Of a stretch of 33,604 nt of DNA, positions 6,775 to 15,513 are shown piece after piece. The notes under the pieces were generated by a model, which saw only the letters and a list, made by a program, of their open reading frames with translations, made no database searches and had not been told where the DNA came from. The first letter of the stretch is position 1; each line of letters opens with the position of its first letter. The DNA is from Chloroflexota bacterium (GTDB lineage Bacteria > Chloroflexota > Dormibacteria > Dormibacterales > Dormibacteraceae): positions 1 to 33,604 of the forward strand of contig VBIA01000122.1 of the NCBI GenBank assembly GCA_005879985.1. Direction: 5' to 3'. A program made the position numbers and the translations under genes.

Positions 6775-7614
6775 ATGTTCCTGGGCGACCTCGAGCTGCA
6801 TCTTCTGATCGCCTCGCACTGGAAGGCCGACGGCGGCCTGATGTTCGGCGTCGTGCCCAAAGTCATGTGGGAGAAGCACAAGCCCCCCGACGGGAACAAC
6901 CTGATCGACTGCGCCTGCGTCTGCGTGATTGCTCGCATCAACGGACGCGTCATTGTTTGCGAGACGGGCATCGGGACCAAGCTGAGCGAGAAGCGCGCCC
7001 AGCAGGTTGTGCTGCGCGAGCCGGAAGGGTTGCTGCACGCGCTGCACCGGCTGGGCATCCGGCCCGACGAGGTGGACGCGGTCGTCACCACGCACCTGCA
7101 TTGGGATCACGCCGGTGGGCTCACGAGGCGCGGTGAGGGCGGATCGTTTGAGCTCACGTTTCCGAAAGCGCGGCACTTCATCCAGAACAGCGAGTGGGAC
7201 TTCGCGCTGCACCCCGACGTGCGCAGCGACAGCGCTTACATTCCCGACGACTTCACGCCATTGCTGGATGGGCACAAGCTGGTGGAGTTCATCGACGGGA
7301 GCGCCGAGGTGTTGCCCGGTGTGGAAGTGCGCCACGTGGGCGGGCACACGCCCGGCAGTCAGGTGGTGATGCTGCGCTCGGGCGAGTTCGCGTGCGTGGT
7401 GACCGGCGACGTCGTCGGCATGACACCGCACCTGCGGGTGCCCTGGACGATGTCGGCAGACCTCGATGCGCTGCAGCTGCTGGAAGAGAAGGCGCGCCTG
7501 CTCGACGAGGCGCAGAAGCACCGCTGGCTGCTGGTGCTGAGCCACGAGGCTGACCAGCCTGCCGGCTACATCGAGACCGATGGAAGGTGGCGTCCGGAGC
7601 CGCGGCTGAGCTAA
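6775..7614 (+). CDS. Metallo-beta-lactamase-fold hydrolase
   Basis: The 279-residue protein has a complete metallo-beta-lactamase metal site: H107xH109xD111H112 in TTHLHWDHAGG, H191 in GGHTPG, D212 in VTGDVVG and H257 in LVLSHE. The layout and length (TGIGTKL, HFIQNSEWDFA, PGSQVVML) resemble lactonase-like members such as AHL lactonase homologues. The family is broad, so the substrate is not assigned. No signal peptide or membrane segment is seen; it should be cytoplasmic. It is divergent from the ABC exporter and may share its promoter element, so joint regulation is possible. comM follows after 57 bases. Confidence 0.88.
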   Translation: MFLGDLELHLLIASHWKADGGLMFGVVPKVMWEKHKPPDGNNLIDCACVCVIARINGRVIVCETGIGTKLSEKRAQQVVLREPEGLLHALHRLGIRPDEVDAVVTTHLHWDHAGGLTRRGEGGSFELTFPKARHFIQNSEWDFALHPDVRSDSAYIPDDFTPLLDGHKLVEFIDGSAEVLPGVEVRHVGGHTPGSQVVMLRSGEFACVVTGDVVGMTPHLRVPWTMSADLDALQLLEEKARLLDEAQKHRWLLVLSHEADQPAGYIETDGRWRPEPRLS

Positions 7615-7657
7615 GCCCGTCTTAACAGGCGGGGCTGCGCTCCGCGCGGTCAGCCGC

Positions 7658-7663
7658 TACGTT
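7658..7663 (+). promoter_or_regulatory. Candidate -10 box before comM
   Basis: TACGTT lies 8 bases before ATG 7672, the same leaderless geometry as at rnhB. No convincing -35 box was found, and no Shine-Dalgarno sequence precedes the gene. Weak evidence. Confidence 0.3.
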
Positions 7664-7671
7664 GCCCCTCG

Positions 7672-9180
7672 ATGCTCGCAAGCGTGGACTCATGCCTGCT
7701 CGCCGGCATGGAGGGCAGGCTCGTCGAGGTGCAGGCGGACGCCGCCAACGGCGACCCGCACTTCTTTCTCGTGGGCCTGGCGTCGGCGTCCGTGAAGGAG
7801 GCGCGTGATCGAGTGCGTTCGGCGATCCGCAACAGCGGCATGCGGTTTCCGCAGCGACGGCTCACGGTCAACCTGGCGCCGCCTGAGATGCGCAAGGAAG
7901 GGAGCTGCCTCGACCTTCCGATCGCGGTCGCGATCCTGCTGGCGCACCAGGGCCTCAAGCCGCCGCCCCGATCCGCCTTTCTCGGCGAGCTCGCGCTGGA
8001 CGGGACGGTGCGGCACGTCGACGGAGTGTTGGTGGCCGCGCGCTGGCTGCGCAGGCGCGGATACGAGCAGATCTTCGTGCCACACGCCGACGCGGGTGAG
8101 GCAGGTTTCGTAGACGGCATCGACGTGATCCCGTGCCTCGACCTGGCCGGCGTCATGCGGCACCTGACCGGCGTCGAACCGATACCTGCCGTCCTCACGC
8201 GTCCGCCAGACGTGGAACCGTTGCGATCCACAGAGCACGACCTTGCCGAGGTGCACGGGCAGGAGGAGGCGCGGCGTGCCCTGGAGATCGCGGCGGCGGG
8301 CGGCCATCACGTGCTCATGTCCGGCCCGCCGGGCGCTGGCAAGACGATGCTGGCGCGCTGCCTGCCCGGCATCCTGCCGCCCCTCGAGCTTGGTGAAGCC
8401 CTGGAGGTCGCGCAGGTGCGCAGCCTGCTGGGCGAGCTGCCGCCGGGCAGGCCCGTGGATTGGGTCAGGCCGTTTCGCGCTCCGCACCATGGCATCTCGT
8501 TGGCGGGCCTGATAGGTGGGGGCTCGGGTCTTGCGAATCCTGGCGAGATATCCAGGTCTCATCACGGAGTGTTGTTCCTCGACGAGCTGGCGGAGTTTCA
8601 GTCGACCGTGCTGCAGGCGCTGCGGCAGCCGATGGAAGCCGGGCGCGTGGCGATCACCAGGTCGGGAGGCTCGGTCGTGTATCCCGCGCGATTCACCCTG
8701 GTCGCCGCCACCAACCCGTGCCCGTGCGGATGGGCTGGTGACGTGCGCCGTGCATGTCGCTGCACGCCGGCCGCGATTGACTCGTATCAGCGCAAGCTCT
8801 CAGGCCCGCTGCTCGACCGCATCGACCTGAAGGTGAACGTGCGTCGCGTGCCGCCGGCGCTGCTCGCGAGCGAACCGGTGGGCGAAGCGTCGGAGCCCGT
8901 ACGCGAGCGGGTCATCGCGGCGCGCCGGCGCCAGCACGAGCGACAGGGTTGTTTGAACGCGATGCTCAAGCCGGCGCGGCTGCGCGCACACGCTTCGCTG
9001 GAGCCGTCCTCGCGCCGGACGCTCGAGCGATGGGCGGACCAGCAGGGCTTGTCGGCGCGCGGGTTTCATCGCGCCTGGCGGGTCGCGCGGACGGCCGCCG
9101 ACCTCGACGCCTCGGAGCGCATCGACGACAGGCACGTTCTCGAAGCGCTCGGCTACAGGCTGCACGATGCCGCGGCCTGA
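7672..9180 (+). CDS. comM: YifB/ComM family Mg-chelatase-like AAA+ ATPase
   Basis: The 502-residue protein has the YifB order. An N-terminal Lon-like S5 fold domain covers about residues 1-165 (FFLVGLASASVKEARDRV, PIAVAILLA, FLGELALDG). The AAA+ core follows, with Walker A GPPGAGKTM (218-226) and Walker B LFLDEL (301-306). The zinc-finger-like CPCG and CRC cysteines lie at 350-364, and a C-terminal helical domain completes it. ComM is a hexameric helicase that promotes branch migration during integration of transforming DNA. The gene overlaps dprA by 14 bases, the usual partner in natural transformation. Length is normal for the family. Confidence 0.94.
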   Translation: MLASVDSCLLAGMEGRLVEVQADAANGDPHFFLVGLASASVKEARDRVRSAIRNSGMRFPQRRLTVNLAPPEMRKEGSCLDLPIAVAILLAHQGLKPPPRSAFLGELALDGTVRHVDGVLVAARWLRRRGYEQIFVPHADAGEAGFVDGIDVIPCLDLAGVMRHLTGVEPIPAVLTRPPDVEPLRSTEHDLAEVHGQEEARRALEIAAAGGHHVLMSGPPGAGKTMLARCLPGILPPLELGEALEVAQVRSLLGELPPGRPVDWVRPFRAPHHGISLAGLIGGGSGLANPGEISRSHHGVLFLDELAEFQSTVLQALRQPMEAGRVAITRSGGSVVYPARFTLVAATNPCPCGWAGDVRRACRCTPAAIDSYQRKLSGPLLDRIDLKVNVRRVPPALLASEPVGEASEPVRERVIAARRRQHERQGCLNAMLKPARLRAHASLEPSSRRTLERWADQQGLSARGFHRAWRVARTAADLDASERIDDRHVLEALGYRLHDAAA

Positions 9181-10012
9181 GGTCGCCGGGCTGCGTTCGC
9201 GCGGCCGCTGGCCGCCGCCCGCCGGGCCGCGCGTTGCGCTGGTCGGCTCGCGAAGGCCGTCGCCGTACGGCGAGGCCGTGGCGGAGCAGCTGGGTTGCCA
9301 CCTCGCGGCCGCCGGCGTGATCGTGATCAGCGGGCTCGCGCTCGGCATCGACGCGGCAGCCCACCGCGGAGCCCTGAACGGCGGCGGCACGACGGTGGCT
9401 GTGATGGGAACCGGCGTGGACCTTGTCTATCCGGCCGCCCACAGCCGCCTGGCCGAGGACATCCTCGCCTCGGGCGGCGCCCTGGTCAGCCAGTTCGCCG
9501 ATGGCACCCAGCCCCGGCGCGGCAACTTTCCCGCGCGCAACTGGACCATGGCGGCGCTGTCGGACGCGGTGGTGGTCGTGGAGGCGGCCGAAGGCTCTGG
9601 CGCGCTCATCACCGCGCAGGCGGCGCTCGAGCTTGACCGGGAGGTCCTGGCGGTCCCGGGCAGCATCTTCTCGCCCTTGTCGGTGGGCGCCCACGGGCTC
9701 ATCCGGGACGGTGCCGGCCTGGTCCAGAACGCAAGAGACGTGTTGGCGGTCCTCGGCGTGCAGCTGGAGGTGCTGGATGACCCGCTCAAGCCGCCCCCGG
9801 GGGTCGGTTTCGAACCCGCCCGAGCCCGGGACGGGCTGCTCATCCACCTCTCGGAAGCCATGGCCGTGAGCGTCGCCGAACTCGCCCGCAAAGTCCGGCT
9901 GCCGGTGGCTGAAGTGCTCGGCCGCCTGACTTCGTTGGAACTGGAGGGCGCCGTCCGCCGGCATGCCGGCGGCTACGTCAAGGCATTGCGCAGGGGCGGA
10001 GGACGGGCGTAG
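9167..10012 (+). CDS. dprA: DNA-processing protein DprA
   Basis: DprA binds incoming single-stranded DNA and loads RecA during transformation. The 281-residue product shows the Rossmann-like core: VALVGSRRPSPYG, ISGLALGIDAAAHRGAL, YPAAHSRLA, RRGNFPARN and GALITAQAAL. A short winged-helix-like C-terminus (SVAELARKV to GYVKAL) follows. It begins directly at the core and lacks the N-terminal SAM-like domain of about 80 residues present in many DprA proteins, so it is a short form. ATG 9167 lies inside the end of comM (14-base overlap). No other competence genes are in the window. Confidence 0.94.
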   Translation: MPRPEVAGLRSRGRWPPPAGPRVALVGSRRPSPYGEAVAEQLGCHLAAAGVIVISGLALGIDAAAHRGALNGGGTTVAVMGTGVDLVYPAAHSRLAEDILASGGALVSQFADGTQPRRGNFPARNWTMAALSDAVVVVEAAEGSGALITAQAALELDREVLAVPGSIFSPLSVGAHGLIRDGAGLVQNARDVLAVLGVQLEVLDDPLKPPPGVGFEPARARDGLLIHLSEAMAVSVAELARKVRLPVAEVLGRLTSLELEGAVRRHAGGYVKALRRGGGRA

Positions 10013-10074
10013 GATTGCGCGCCCAGACCGGGCTTGGGGAGGACAACGGCCGGAATGGGAATAAAGGAAGAGCT

Positions 10075-12378
10075 GTGCCGGAAGGTCTGATCATCGTCGA
10101 GAGCCCCGCCAAGGCGAGGACATTGAAGCGGTTCCTGGGTGACCGTTTCGACGTCCGCGCCTCGATGGGCCACGTCCGCGACCTGCCCGAAAAGGAGCTT
10201 GGGGTGGACGTGGAGAAAGGCTTCAAGCCCCACTACCAGGTGGTCGACGACCGCCAGAAGACGATCACCGAGCTCCGCGCGGCGGTCAAGAACGACTCCG
10301 GTGATGTCATCCTCGCCTCCGACCCGGACAGGGAGGGCGAGGCGATCGCCTGGCACCTGGCCGAGGTCCTGCACCTGCGCTCGCCCAAGCGGATCGAGTT
10401 CCACGAGATCACCGCGGATGCCGTCCGCCGCGCCCTGGAGGCCCCGCGGGAGATCGACATGCGCCTGGTGAATGCCCAGCAGGCGCGCCGCGTGGTGGAC
10501 CGGCTGGTCGGCTTCGGTCTCAGCCCGTTCCTCTGGAGCAAGGTCCAGAAAGGGATCGGCGCCGGCCGCGTGTCCTCGGTCGCGCTACGCCTCGTGGTGG
10601 ACCGCGAGGAGGAGATCCGCAAGTTCGTCCCGGTCGAGTCCTGGACGATCGACGCTGAGCTTTCGAAGCAGGCGGCGGCCGAGCATTTCCTCGCGCGGCT
10701 GAACCGTGCGGCCGGAACGCCTGCCGCGGGCGAGGACGCCAAGCTCGAGGTGCACACCCAGGCCGAGGCCGACGAGCTGCTGCGCAAGCTCGAGGGTGCG
10801 ACATACAGGGTGATCGGCGTCGAGAAGAAGCGCCGCACCAAGAGCTCGTACCTGCCCTACATCACGTCGACCATGCAGCAGGACGCGTCAAGCCGCTTGC
10901 GCTTCCGGCCCCGCAACACGATGCGAGTCGCGCAGCAGCTTTACGAAGGCATCGAGCTGGGCGCTGAGGGCGCGACGGGTCTCATCACGTATATGCGCAC
11001 CGACTCAACGCGCATCTCAGACGAGGCCGAGCGGCGCGTCAAGGCGTGGATCGCGGACAAGCACGGCTCGAAGTACATCGGCGGCCCGCGCGCCGCGAAG
11101 TCCGCGCCCGGTGTGCAGGATGCGCACGAGGCCATCCGCCCGACCGACGTCAACCGCACGCCGGAATCTATTCGCCAGCACCTCACACCTGAGCAGTTCA
11201 AGCTGTACGACCTCATCTGGCGGCGCTTCGTTGCGAGCCGGATGGCGCCGGCCGTGTACGACCAGACGCAGGCCGAGATCGAGGGCGGCGAGCACATCTT
11301 CAGAGCCACTGGCTCGGTGCTTGCCTTCGACGGTTTCTACGCCGTGTGGTCGCGGGATGAGGAGAACGGCGCGCAGGAGCTCCCCGCGCTTGCGGACGGT
11401 GAGGCGCTGGACTTCCACGGCCTCAAGCCCGAACAGCACTTCAGCCAGCCGCCGCCGCGCTACACGGAGGCGACGCTCATCAAAGAGTTGGAGCAGCGTG
11501 GCATCGGCAGGCCTTCGACGTACGCCCCGATCGTCGAGACGATCACCAAGGACCACGGCTACGTCGAGATCAAAGACCGGCGGCTGCACCCGACGCAGAT
11601 TGGCGAGGCCGTGAACACGATCATGGTCGACCGCTTCAAGGTCATCTCGGACGACGAGTACACCGCGACTCTGGAGAAGAGGCTCGACCAGGTCGAAAGC
11701 GGAAGCGAGGACTGGGTGCCGGTGGTCAGCGGTTTCTACGGGCCGCTGCAGAAGATGCTGACGGCTGCCCAGGAGGCGATGCCGGCCGACACCGACGAGG
11801 TGTGTCCCGAGTGCCACGAGGGTCACCTGGTGCGCAAGGCGAGCCGGTTCGGCCCGTTCATGGGCTGCTCGCGCTATCCGAAGTGCAAGTTCCGCCGCGC
11901 ATTGAACGTGAACGGCGAGGCGGCGCAGCCCAAGCTGCTCGAGGAACCCTGCCCGGTGTGCGGTCGACCCCTGCAGCTGCGCACCGGTCGCTACGGCGAG
12001 TTCGTCGGCTGCTCCGGCTACCCCGAATGCAAGTACATAAAGAAGGATGCGTCGCAGTCGGCGGCCAAGCCGACCGGCCAGAAATGCCCGCAATGCGGGG
12101 AGGGAGAGCTCGTCGAGCGCACCGGTCGGTACGGGCCCTTCGTCGCGTGCTCGCGATACCCCGACTGCAAGTACCGCGCCAACGTCGGCAAGGACGGAAA
12201 GGCGAAAGAGGGACCGAAGGTTCTGGACGAACCGTGCCCCATCTGCGGCAAGCCGCTGGTCGAGCGTCGCGGGCGATACGGACTCTTCAAGTCCTGCTCC
12301 GACTACCCGAGCTGCCCGGGTCCGAAGGGTGTCGCCGGCCGCGCGCAGGGCGGTTCGAGCAAGAAGGCCGAGGTCTAG
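10075..12378 (+). CDS. topA: DNA topoisomerase I (type IA) with four zinc ribbons
   Basis: The 767-residue enzyme relaxes negative supercoils. Toprim begins at [13 protein letters not shown], with the acidic triad in [10 protein letters not shown] (D83, D85, E87). The catalytic tyrosine is Y306 in [14 protein letters not shown], and [12 protein letters not shown] follows in the central domain. From residue 577 there are four C4 zinc ribbons, beginning CPEC, CPVC, CPQC and CPIC, each closing with a C-x-YP-x-C type pair. GTG 10075 is chosen over an upstream start at 10015 because AAGGAAG (about 10064-10070) is well placed and the Toprim fold begins at once. The gene is in the same direction as dprA, with a 62-base gap. 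Confidence 0.96.
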   Translation: MPEGLIIVESPAKARTLKRFLGDRFDVRASMGHVRDLPEKELGVDVEKGFKPHYQVVDDRQKTITELRAAVKNDSGDVILASDPDREGEAIAWHLAEVLHLRSPKRIEFHEITADAVRRALEAPREIDMRLVNAQQARRVVDRLVGFGLSPFLWSKVQKGIGAGRVSSVALRLVVDREEEIRKFVPVESWTIDAELSKQAAAEHFLARLNRAAGTPAAGEDAKLEVHTQAEADELLRKLEGATYRVIGVEKKRRTKSSYLPYITSTMQQDASSRLRFRPRNTMRVAQQLYEGIELGAEGATGLITYMRTDSTRISDEAERRVKAWIADKHGSKYIGGPRAAKSAPGVQDAHEAIRPTDVNRTPESIRQHLTPEQFKLYDLIWRRFVASRMAPAVYDQTQAEIEGGEHIFRATGSVLAFDGFYAVWSRDEENGAQELPALADGEALDFHGLKPEQHFSQPPPRYTEATLIKELEQRGIGRPSTYAPIVETITKDHGYVEIKDRRLHPTQIGEAVNTIMVDRFKVISDDEYTATLEKRLDQVESGSEDWVPVVSGFYGPLQKMLTAAQEAMPADTDEVCPECHEGHLVRKASRFGPFMGCSRYPKCKFRRALNVNGEAAQPKLLEEPCPVCGRPLQLRTGRYGEFVGCSGYPECKYIKKDASQSAAKPTGQKCPQCGEGELVERTGRYGPFVACSRYPDCKYRANVGKDGKAKEGPKVLDEPCPICGKPLVERRGRYGLFKSCSDYPSCPGPKGVAGRAQGGSSKKAEV

Positions 12379-12395
12379 CCTTCCGGGGTTCTGGG

Positions 12396-12508
12396 TATAC
12401 TCCAGACGCCGGTTAGCGAAAGCTCGCCGAGTTAGCACGCCCGGGGCAAACCCCCTGTCCTGCAAAGGCCAGAACCGGGCGGAAGAGGAACAGGGAGGAG
12501 GTAGCTAC
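12396..12508 (+). promoter_or_regulatory. rpsB promoter and structured 5' leader
   Basis: TATACT (12396-12401) is a strong -10 candidate 17 bases after topA, so transcription would start near 12408 and leave a leader of about 100 bases. The leader has a small GCGA/TCGC hairpin near 12417-12428. A GGGG/CCCC hairpin follows with a CAAA loop (12443-12454). A longer pairing of GCCCGG (12439-12444) with CCGGGC (12475-12480) would exclude it. A strong ribosome binding site, GGAGGAGG, lies at 12494-12501. S2 autoregulation through a leader is known in other bacteria; here it is only inferred. Confidence 0.5.
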
Positions 12509-13357
12509 GTGGCGCAAGTGACTTTGAAGCAGCTGCTGGAAGCAGGTGTCCATTTCGGCCATCAGACGAGCCGCTGGAATCCGAAGATGAAGACTTACAT
12601 CTTCACGGCACGCAACGGCATCCACATCATCGACCTGCAGAAGACGGTCCGGCTGCTGGACGACGCGTGGGACTTCGTGCGCGGCGTGGCCGCCAGCGGC
12701 CGTCCGGTGTTGTTCGTCGGCACGAAGAAGCAGGCCCAGGAGACCATCCAGACTGAAGCCGCGCGCTGCGGCATGTACTTCGTCAACCGCCGCTGGATGG
12801 GCGGCATGTTGACGAACTTCTCGACTGTGAAGAAGAGGATCGAGCGCCTGCAGGAGCTGCGCAAGATGCAGCAGGAAGGTCAGTTCGAGAACATGCCGAA
12901 GAAGGAGGCGAAGAAGCTCCAGGACGAGCTCGACCGCCTGATGTTCCACTTCGACGGCATCGCCGACATGAAGCGACTGCCGGGCGCCGTCTACGTCGTC
13001 GACCCGCGTAAGGAGCACATCGCGGTCACCGAGGCCAACCGCCTCAAGATCCCCGTGGTCGCGATCACCGACTCCAACTGCGACCCCGACCTCATCACGT
13101 TTGTGATCCCCGGCAACGACGACGCGATTCGCGCCGTCAAGCTGCTCACAGGCAAGATCGCGGACGCGTGCCAGGAGGGCCGCCAGGAAGCGCAGGCGCG
13201 CGGTGAGATCCCGCCCGAGGTCGAGGAGCGCGAGTTCCTGGAGACGCCTCGCTATGAGGAGATCGAGGAATACCTCGAGGACGAGGAGGATTACCTGCCA
13301 ACCGTCTCGGAGGAGGAGTTCATCGGCCGCACGGCCCAGGACGAGGAGTCGCGGTGA
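12509..13357 (+). CDS. rpsB: 30S ribosomal protein S2
   Basis: The 282-residue protein carries the S2 signatures: [19 protein letters not shown] near the N-terminus, [43 protein letters not shown] and [10 protein letters not shown]2 binds late to the 30S head-platform junction and is needed for S1 binding. A C-terminal acidic tail of about 45 residues, rich in Glu ([15 protein letters not shown]), extends beyond the conserved core. GTG 12509 follows GGAGGAGG by 7 bases and begins [13 protein letters not shown], the conserved start. The stop overlaps tsf by one base (TGATG). rpsB heads the translation cluster. Confidence 0.97.
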   Translation: MAQVTLKQLLEAGVHFGHQTSRWNPKMKTYIFTARNGIHIIDLQKTVRLLDDAWDFVRGVAASGRPVLFVGTKKQAQETIQTEAARCGMYFVNRRWMGGMLTNFSTVKKRIERLQELRKMQQEGQFENMPKKEAKKLQDELDRLMFHFDGIADMKRLPGAVYVVDPRKEHIAVTEANRLKIPVVAITDSNCDPDLITFVIPGNDDAIRAVKLLTGKIADACQEGRQEAQARGEIPPEVEEREFLETPRYEEIEEYLEDEEDYLPTVSEEEFIGRTAQDEESR

Positions 13358-13968
13358 TGGCGGTCTCGCTGGACCAGGTCAAAAAGCTCCGCGATCTTTC
13401 GGGGGCGGGAATGATGGACTGCAAGAGCGCGCTCGAGGAGGCCGACGGCGACCTCGACAAGGCGTACACGATCCTCCGCGAGAAGGGCATCGCCAAGGCT
13501 GCCAAGCGCGCCGGTCGCTCCACCGGCCAGGGCGTCGTCGAGGCGTACCTGCACAAGACGGGTGACGACTACCCGCCGCAGGTGGGTGTGCTGGTGGAGG
13601 TCAACTGCGAGACCGACTTCGTCGCGAAGGGCGACGATTTCCGCAAGCTGGCGCGGGAGTTGGCGCTGCACATCGCGGCGGCCGGCCCGCGCTGGGTGGC
13701 GCGCGAGGACATTCCCGACGACATCCTCGTCGAGGAGCGCAACCTCTACGAGCGCAAGGCCGAGCAGGACGGGAAGCCGAAGCAGGCCATTCCCAAGATC
13801 GTCGACGGGCAGGTCGAGAAGTTCGTCCAGGAGAACGTGCTGTTGGAGCAGCCGTATTTCCGCGACCCCAAGCACCCGGTTAGGGACCTGATCGCGGAGA
13901 ACATCTCCAAGCTCCAGGAGAACATCACCGTCAGGCGGTTCTCGCGATTCAACGTCAGAGAGGCATAA
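13357..13968 (+). CDS. tsf: Elongation factor Ts, short form
   Basis: EF-Ts exchanges GDP for GTP on EF-Tu. The 203-residue protein begins with the UBA-like N-terminal module ([25 protein letters not shown]) and has the [12 protein letters not shown] core motif. It ends with [12 protein letters not shown]. At about 200 residues it is the short form with a reduced core, as in Thermus and cyanobacteria, not the 280-residue E. coli type. ATG 13357 overlaps the rpsB stop in TGATG and has GAGGAG 9 to 10 bases before it. A GTG three bases earlier is an alternative start. Confidence 0.96.
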   Translation: MAVSLDQVKKLRDLSGAGMMDCKSALEEADGDLDKAYTILREKGIAKAAKRAGRSTGQGVVEAYLHKTGDDYPPQVGVLVEVNCETDFVAKGDDFRKLARELALHIAAAGPRWVAREDIPDDILVEERNLYERKAEQDGKPKQAIPKIVDGQVEKFVQENVLLEQPYFRDPKHPVRDLIAENISKLQENITVRRFSRFNVREA

Positions 13969-13982
13969 CCTCTAGGAGCACG

Positions 13983-14711
13983 ATGGTCGACCGTTCGCCC
14001 AAGTACAACCGCGTCCTGCTCAAGCTGAGCGGCGAAGCGCTTGGCGGCGCACGCGATTACGGCATCGACCTCGAGGTGGTGCGCACGATCGCTGCTCAGA
14101 TCAAGCGCGTGCACGAGATGGGCGTCCAGATCGCGCTGGTCGTCGGCGGCGGCAACATCTTTCGCGGCCTCGCCGCGAGCAATCAGGGATTCGATCGGGC
14201 CACCGGCGACTACATGGGCATGCTGGCCACGGTCATCAATGCCCTGGCGCTGCAGGATGCCCTCGAACGCACCGGCATCCCTGCTCGCACGATGACCGCG
14301 ATCCAGATGCCACAGGTCGCCGAGCCTTACATCCGCCGCCGCGCGGTGCGCCACCTGGAGAAGGGGCGCGTCGTCATCATGGCGGCGGGCACCGGCAATC
14401 CCTACTTCACGACAGACACGACCGCGGCCCTGCGCGCGGTGGAGATCGAGGCGGACGTGATCCTCAAGGCGACGCGGGTCGACGGCGTCTACACGGCGGA
14501 CCCAAAGCGTGACCCGAAGGCCGTGATGCTGCCGCGGCTCGACTACCTCGAGGTGCTCAATCGCGGCATCGAGGTGATGGACAACACCGCACTAACGCTG
14601 TGCATGGACAATGACGTGCCGATCGTGGTCTTCAACCTGCTCACGCCAGGCAACATCGAGAGGGTCGTGCTGGGCGAGGAGATCGGCACGCTGGTGGGCG
14701 CCGGCACTTAG
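13983..14711 (+). CDS. pyrH: UMP kinase
   Basis: This 242-residue amino-acid-kinase-fold enzyme phosphorylates UMP to UDP. Signatures are LLKLSGEAL at the N-terminus, [47 protein letters not shown] (nucleotide site) and [13 protein letters not shown]. The gene is complete and of normal length. The sequence AGGAG, 4 to 5 bases before ATG 13983, is a good ribosome binding site; the gap to tsf is 14 bases. The order rpsB-tsf-pyrH-frr is one of the most conserved bacterial clusters. Confidence 0.97.
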   Translation: MVDRSPKYNRVLLKLSGEALGGARDYGIDLEVVRTIAAQIKRVHEMGVQIALVVGGGNIFRGLAASNQGFDRATGDYMGMLATVINALALQDALERTGIPARTMTAIQMPQVAEPYIRRRAVRHLEKGRVVIMAAGTGNPYFTTDTTAALRAVEIEADVILKATRVDGVYTADPKRDPKAVMLPRLDYLEVLNRGIEVMDNTALTLCMDNDVPIVVFNLLTPGNIERVVLGEEIGTLVGAGT

Positions 14712-14735
14712 GAGGTGAGCCCAGAGATGCCGACA

Positions 14736-14769
14736 GGATCTTTGGCGTCTAGGCGGCCGATCCGCCAAA
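14736..14769 (+). promoter_or_regulatory. Alternative hairpins between pyrH and frr
   Basis: In the 89-base gap, TTTGGCG (14741-14747) is complementary to CGCCAAA (14763-14769). Inside it GGCGG (14752-14756) pairs with CCGCC (14762-14766). GGATC (14736-14740) can also pair with GATCC (14759-14763). The pairings share bases and exclude each other, as in a folding switch or attenuator. frr, which starts with GTG and has no clear ribosome binding site, follows 31 bases later. Function is inferred only. Confidence 0.35.
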
Positions 14770-14800
14770 TCTCTCGGTCGGCCCTCCGGTCCCAACTCCC

Positions 14801-15358
14801 GTGATCGATCCCATCCTTCGCGATGCCGAGTCGAAGATGGCGAAGTCGGTCGACCATTTCGGGGGCGAGCTCGCGACCATCCGCACGGGCCGCGCCAACC
14901 CCGCGCTGATCGACAAGGTGATGGTCCCGTACTACGGGACGCCGACTCCACTCAACCAGCTGGCCCAGATCAGCGCGCCTGAGCCGAGGCTGCTGGTGGT
15001 CCAGGTCTACGACAAGAGCCAGATCGGGGCCATCGAAAAGGCGCTCCGCTCGGGTGACATGAGCCTGAACCCCGCCAACGACGGCCAGGTGATCCGCGTG
15101 CCGATCCCGCCGCTCACCGAGGAGCGGCGCAAGGAGTACGTGCGGCTCGTGCGCCAGAAGGCGGAGGAGGCCCGGGTGGCGATACGCAACGTCCGCCGCG
15201 ACGAGATCCACCGCGTCGACCAGATGGCCAAGAACGGCGAGGTGGCCGAGGACGAGTCCAAGCGCGCGCACACCCGCCTGCAGAAGATCACCGAAGCTCA
15301 GGTCGAGCGCGTGGACGCCCTGGCGGCGCGCAAGGAACACGAAGTCCTCGAAATATGA
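14801..15358 (+). CDS. frr: Ribosome recycling factor
   Basis: The 185-residue protein splits post-termination ribosomes together with EF-G. It shows the family's helical core: LATIRTGRANPALIDKVMV, YYGTPTPLNQLAQIS, RVPIPPLTEERRKEYV, and RNVRRDEIHRVD near the hinge to the C-terminal coiled helices. Length matches the family (about 185). GTG 14801 (encoding the start of IDPILRDAESKM) is the only start giving a normal N-terminus. No strong Shine-Dalgarno sequence is present, in contrast to pyrH upstream. The stop codon is built into the left arm of a 12-bp hairpin. Confidence 0.96.
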   Translation: MIDPILRDAESKMAKSVDHFGGELATIRTGRANPALIDKVMVPYYGTPTPLNQLAQISAPEPRLLVVQVYDKSQIGAIEKALRSGDMSLNPANDGQVIRVPIPPLTEERRKEYVRLVRQKAEEARVAIRNVRRDEIHRVDQMAKNGEVAEDESKRAHTRLQKITEAQVERVDALAARKEHEVLEI

Positions 15359-15384
15359 GAGGGAACCTCCACGGTTCCCTCTCA
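15356..15384. terminator. Perfect 12-bp hairpin starting at the frr stop codon
   Basis: TGAGAGGGAACC (15356-15367) is exactly complementary to GGTTCCCTCTCA (15373-15384) around a TCCAC loop. The first three bases are the frr stop. No T-run follows, but the stem is long. It probably ends or protects the rpsB-frr transcript and so separates it from uppS. It also forms the left end of a sequence with a relative at 28793. Confidence 0.6.
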
Positions 15385-15401
15385 TCGGAGCGCTGCGCGC
15401 T

Positions 15402-15475
15402 CCTGCTCTCCTTCCCTCGCCCGGCCACGTCTGGGCACCCTTAGGGACAAAGCCGAGGCCGGGCGGAGCCCAGCC
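15402..15475. repeat. Intergenic palindromic element, copy A
   Basis: CCTGCTCTCC (15402-15411) is followed 33 bases later by GGACAAAG and the imperfect palindrome GGCCGGGC-GGA-GCCCAGCC (15457-15475). The same parts, in the same order and with nearly equal spacing (31 bases), occur at 28870-28941. Over the last 33 bases (15443-15475 against 28909-28941) I count 27 identities. A downstream-of-gene position and an upstream purine-rich hairpin are also shared. Confidence 0.5.
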
Positions 15476-15513
15476 TCCCCTGCAACGCCAGAATCAGGTC
15501 TCGCCGGTACTCT

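Noticed and set aside
6754-7545. Open frame extending the ABC ATPase upstream by 264 residues
   Set aside because: It runs antisense through the MBL gene, resembles no ABC domain, and the ABC fold starts cleanly at 6753. Long antisense frames are expected in GC-rich coding DNA.
11017-12465. 482-codon - strand frame across topA
   Set aside because: Mirror of topA, including the zinc-ribbon region; the protein is a low-complexity Arg/Leu/Ala string.
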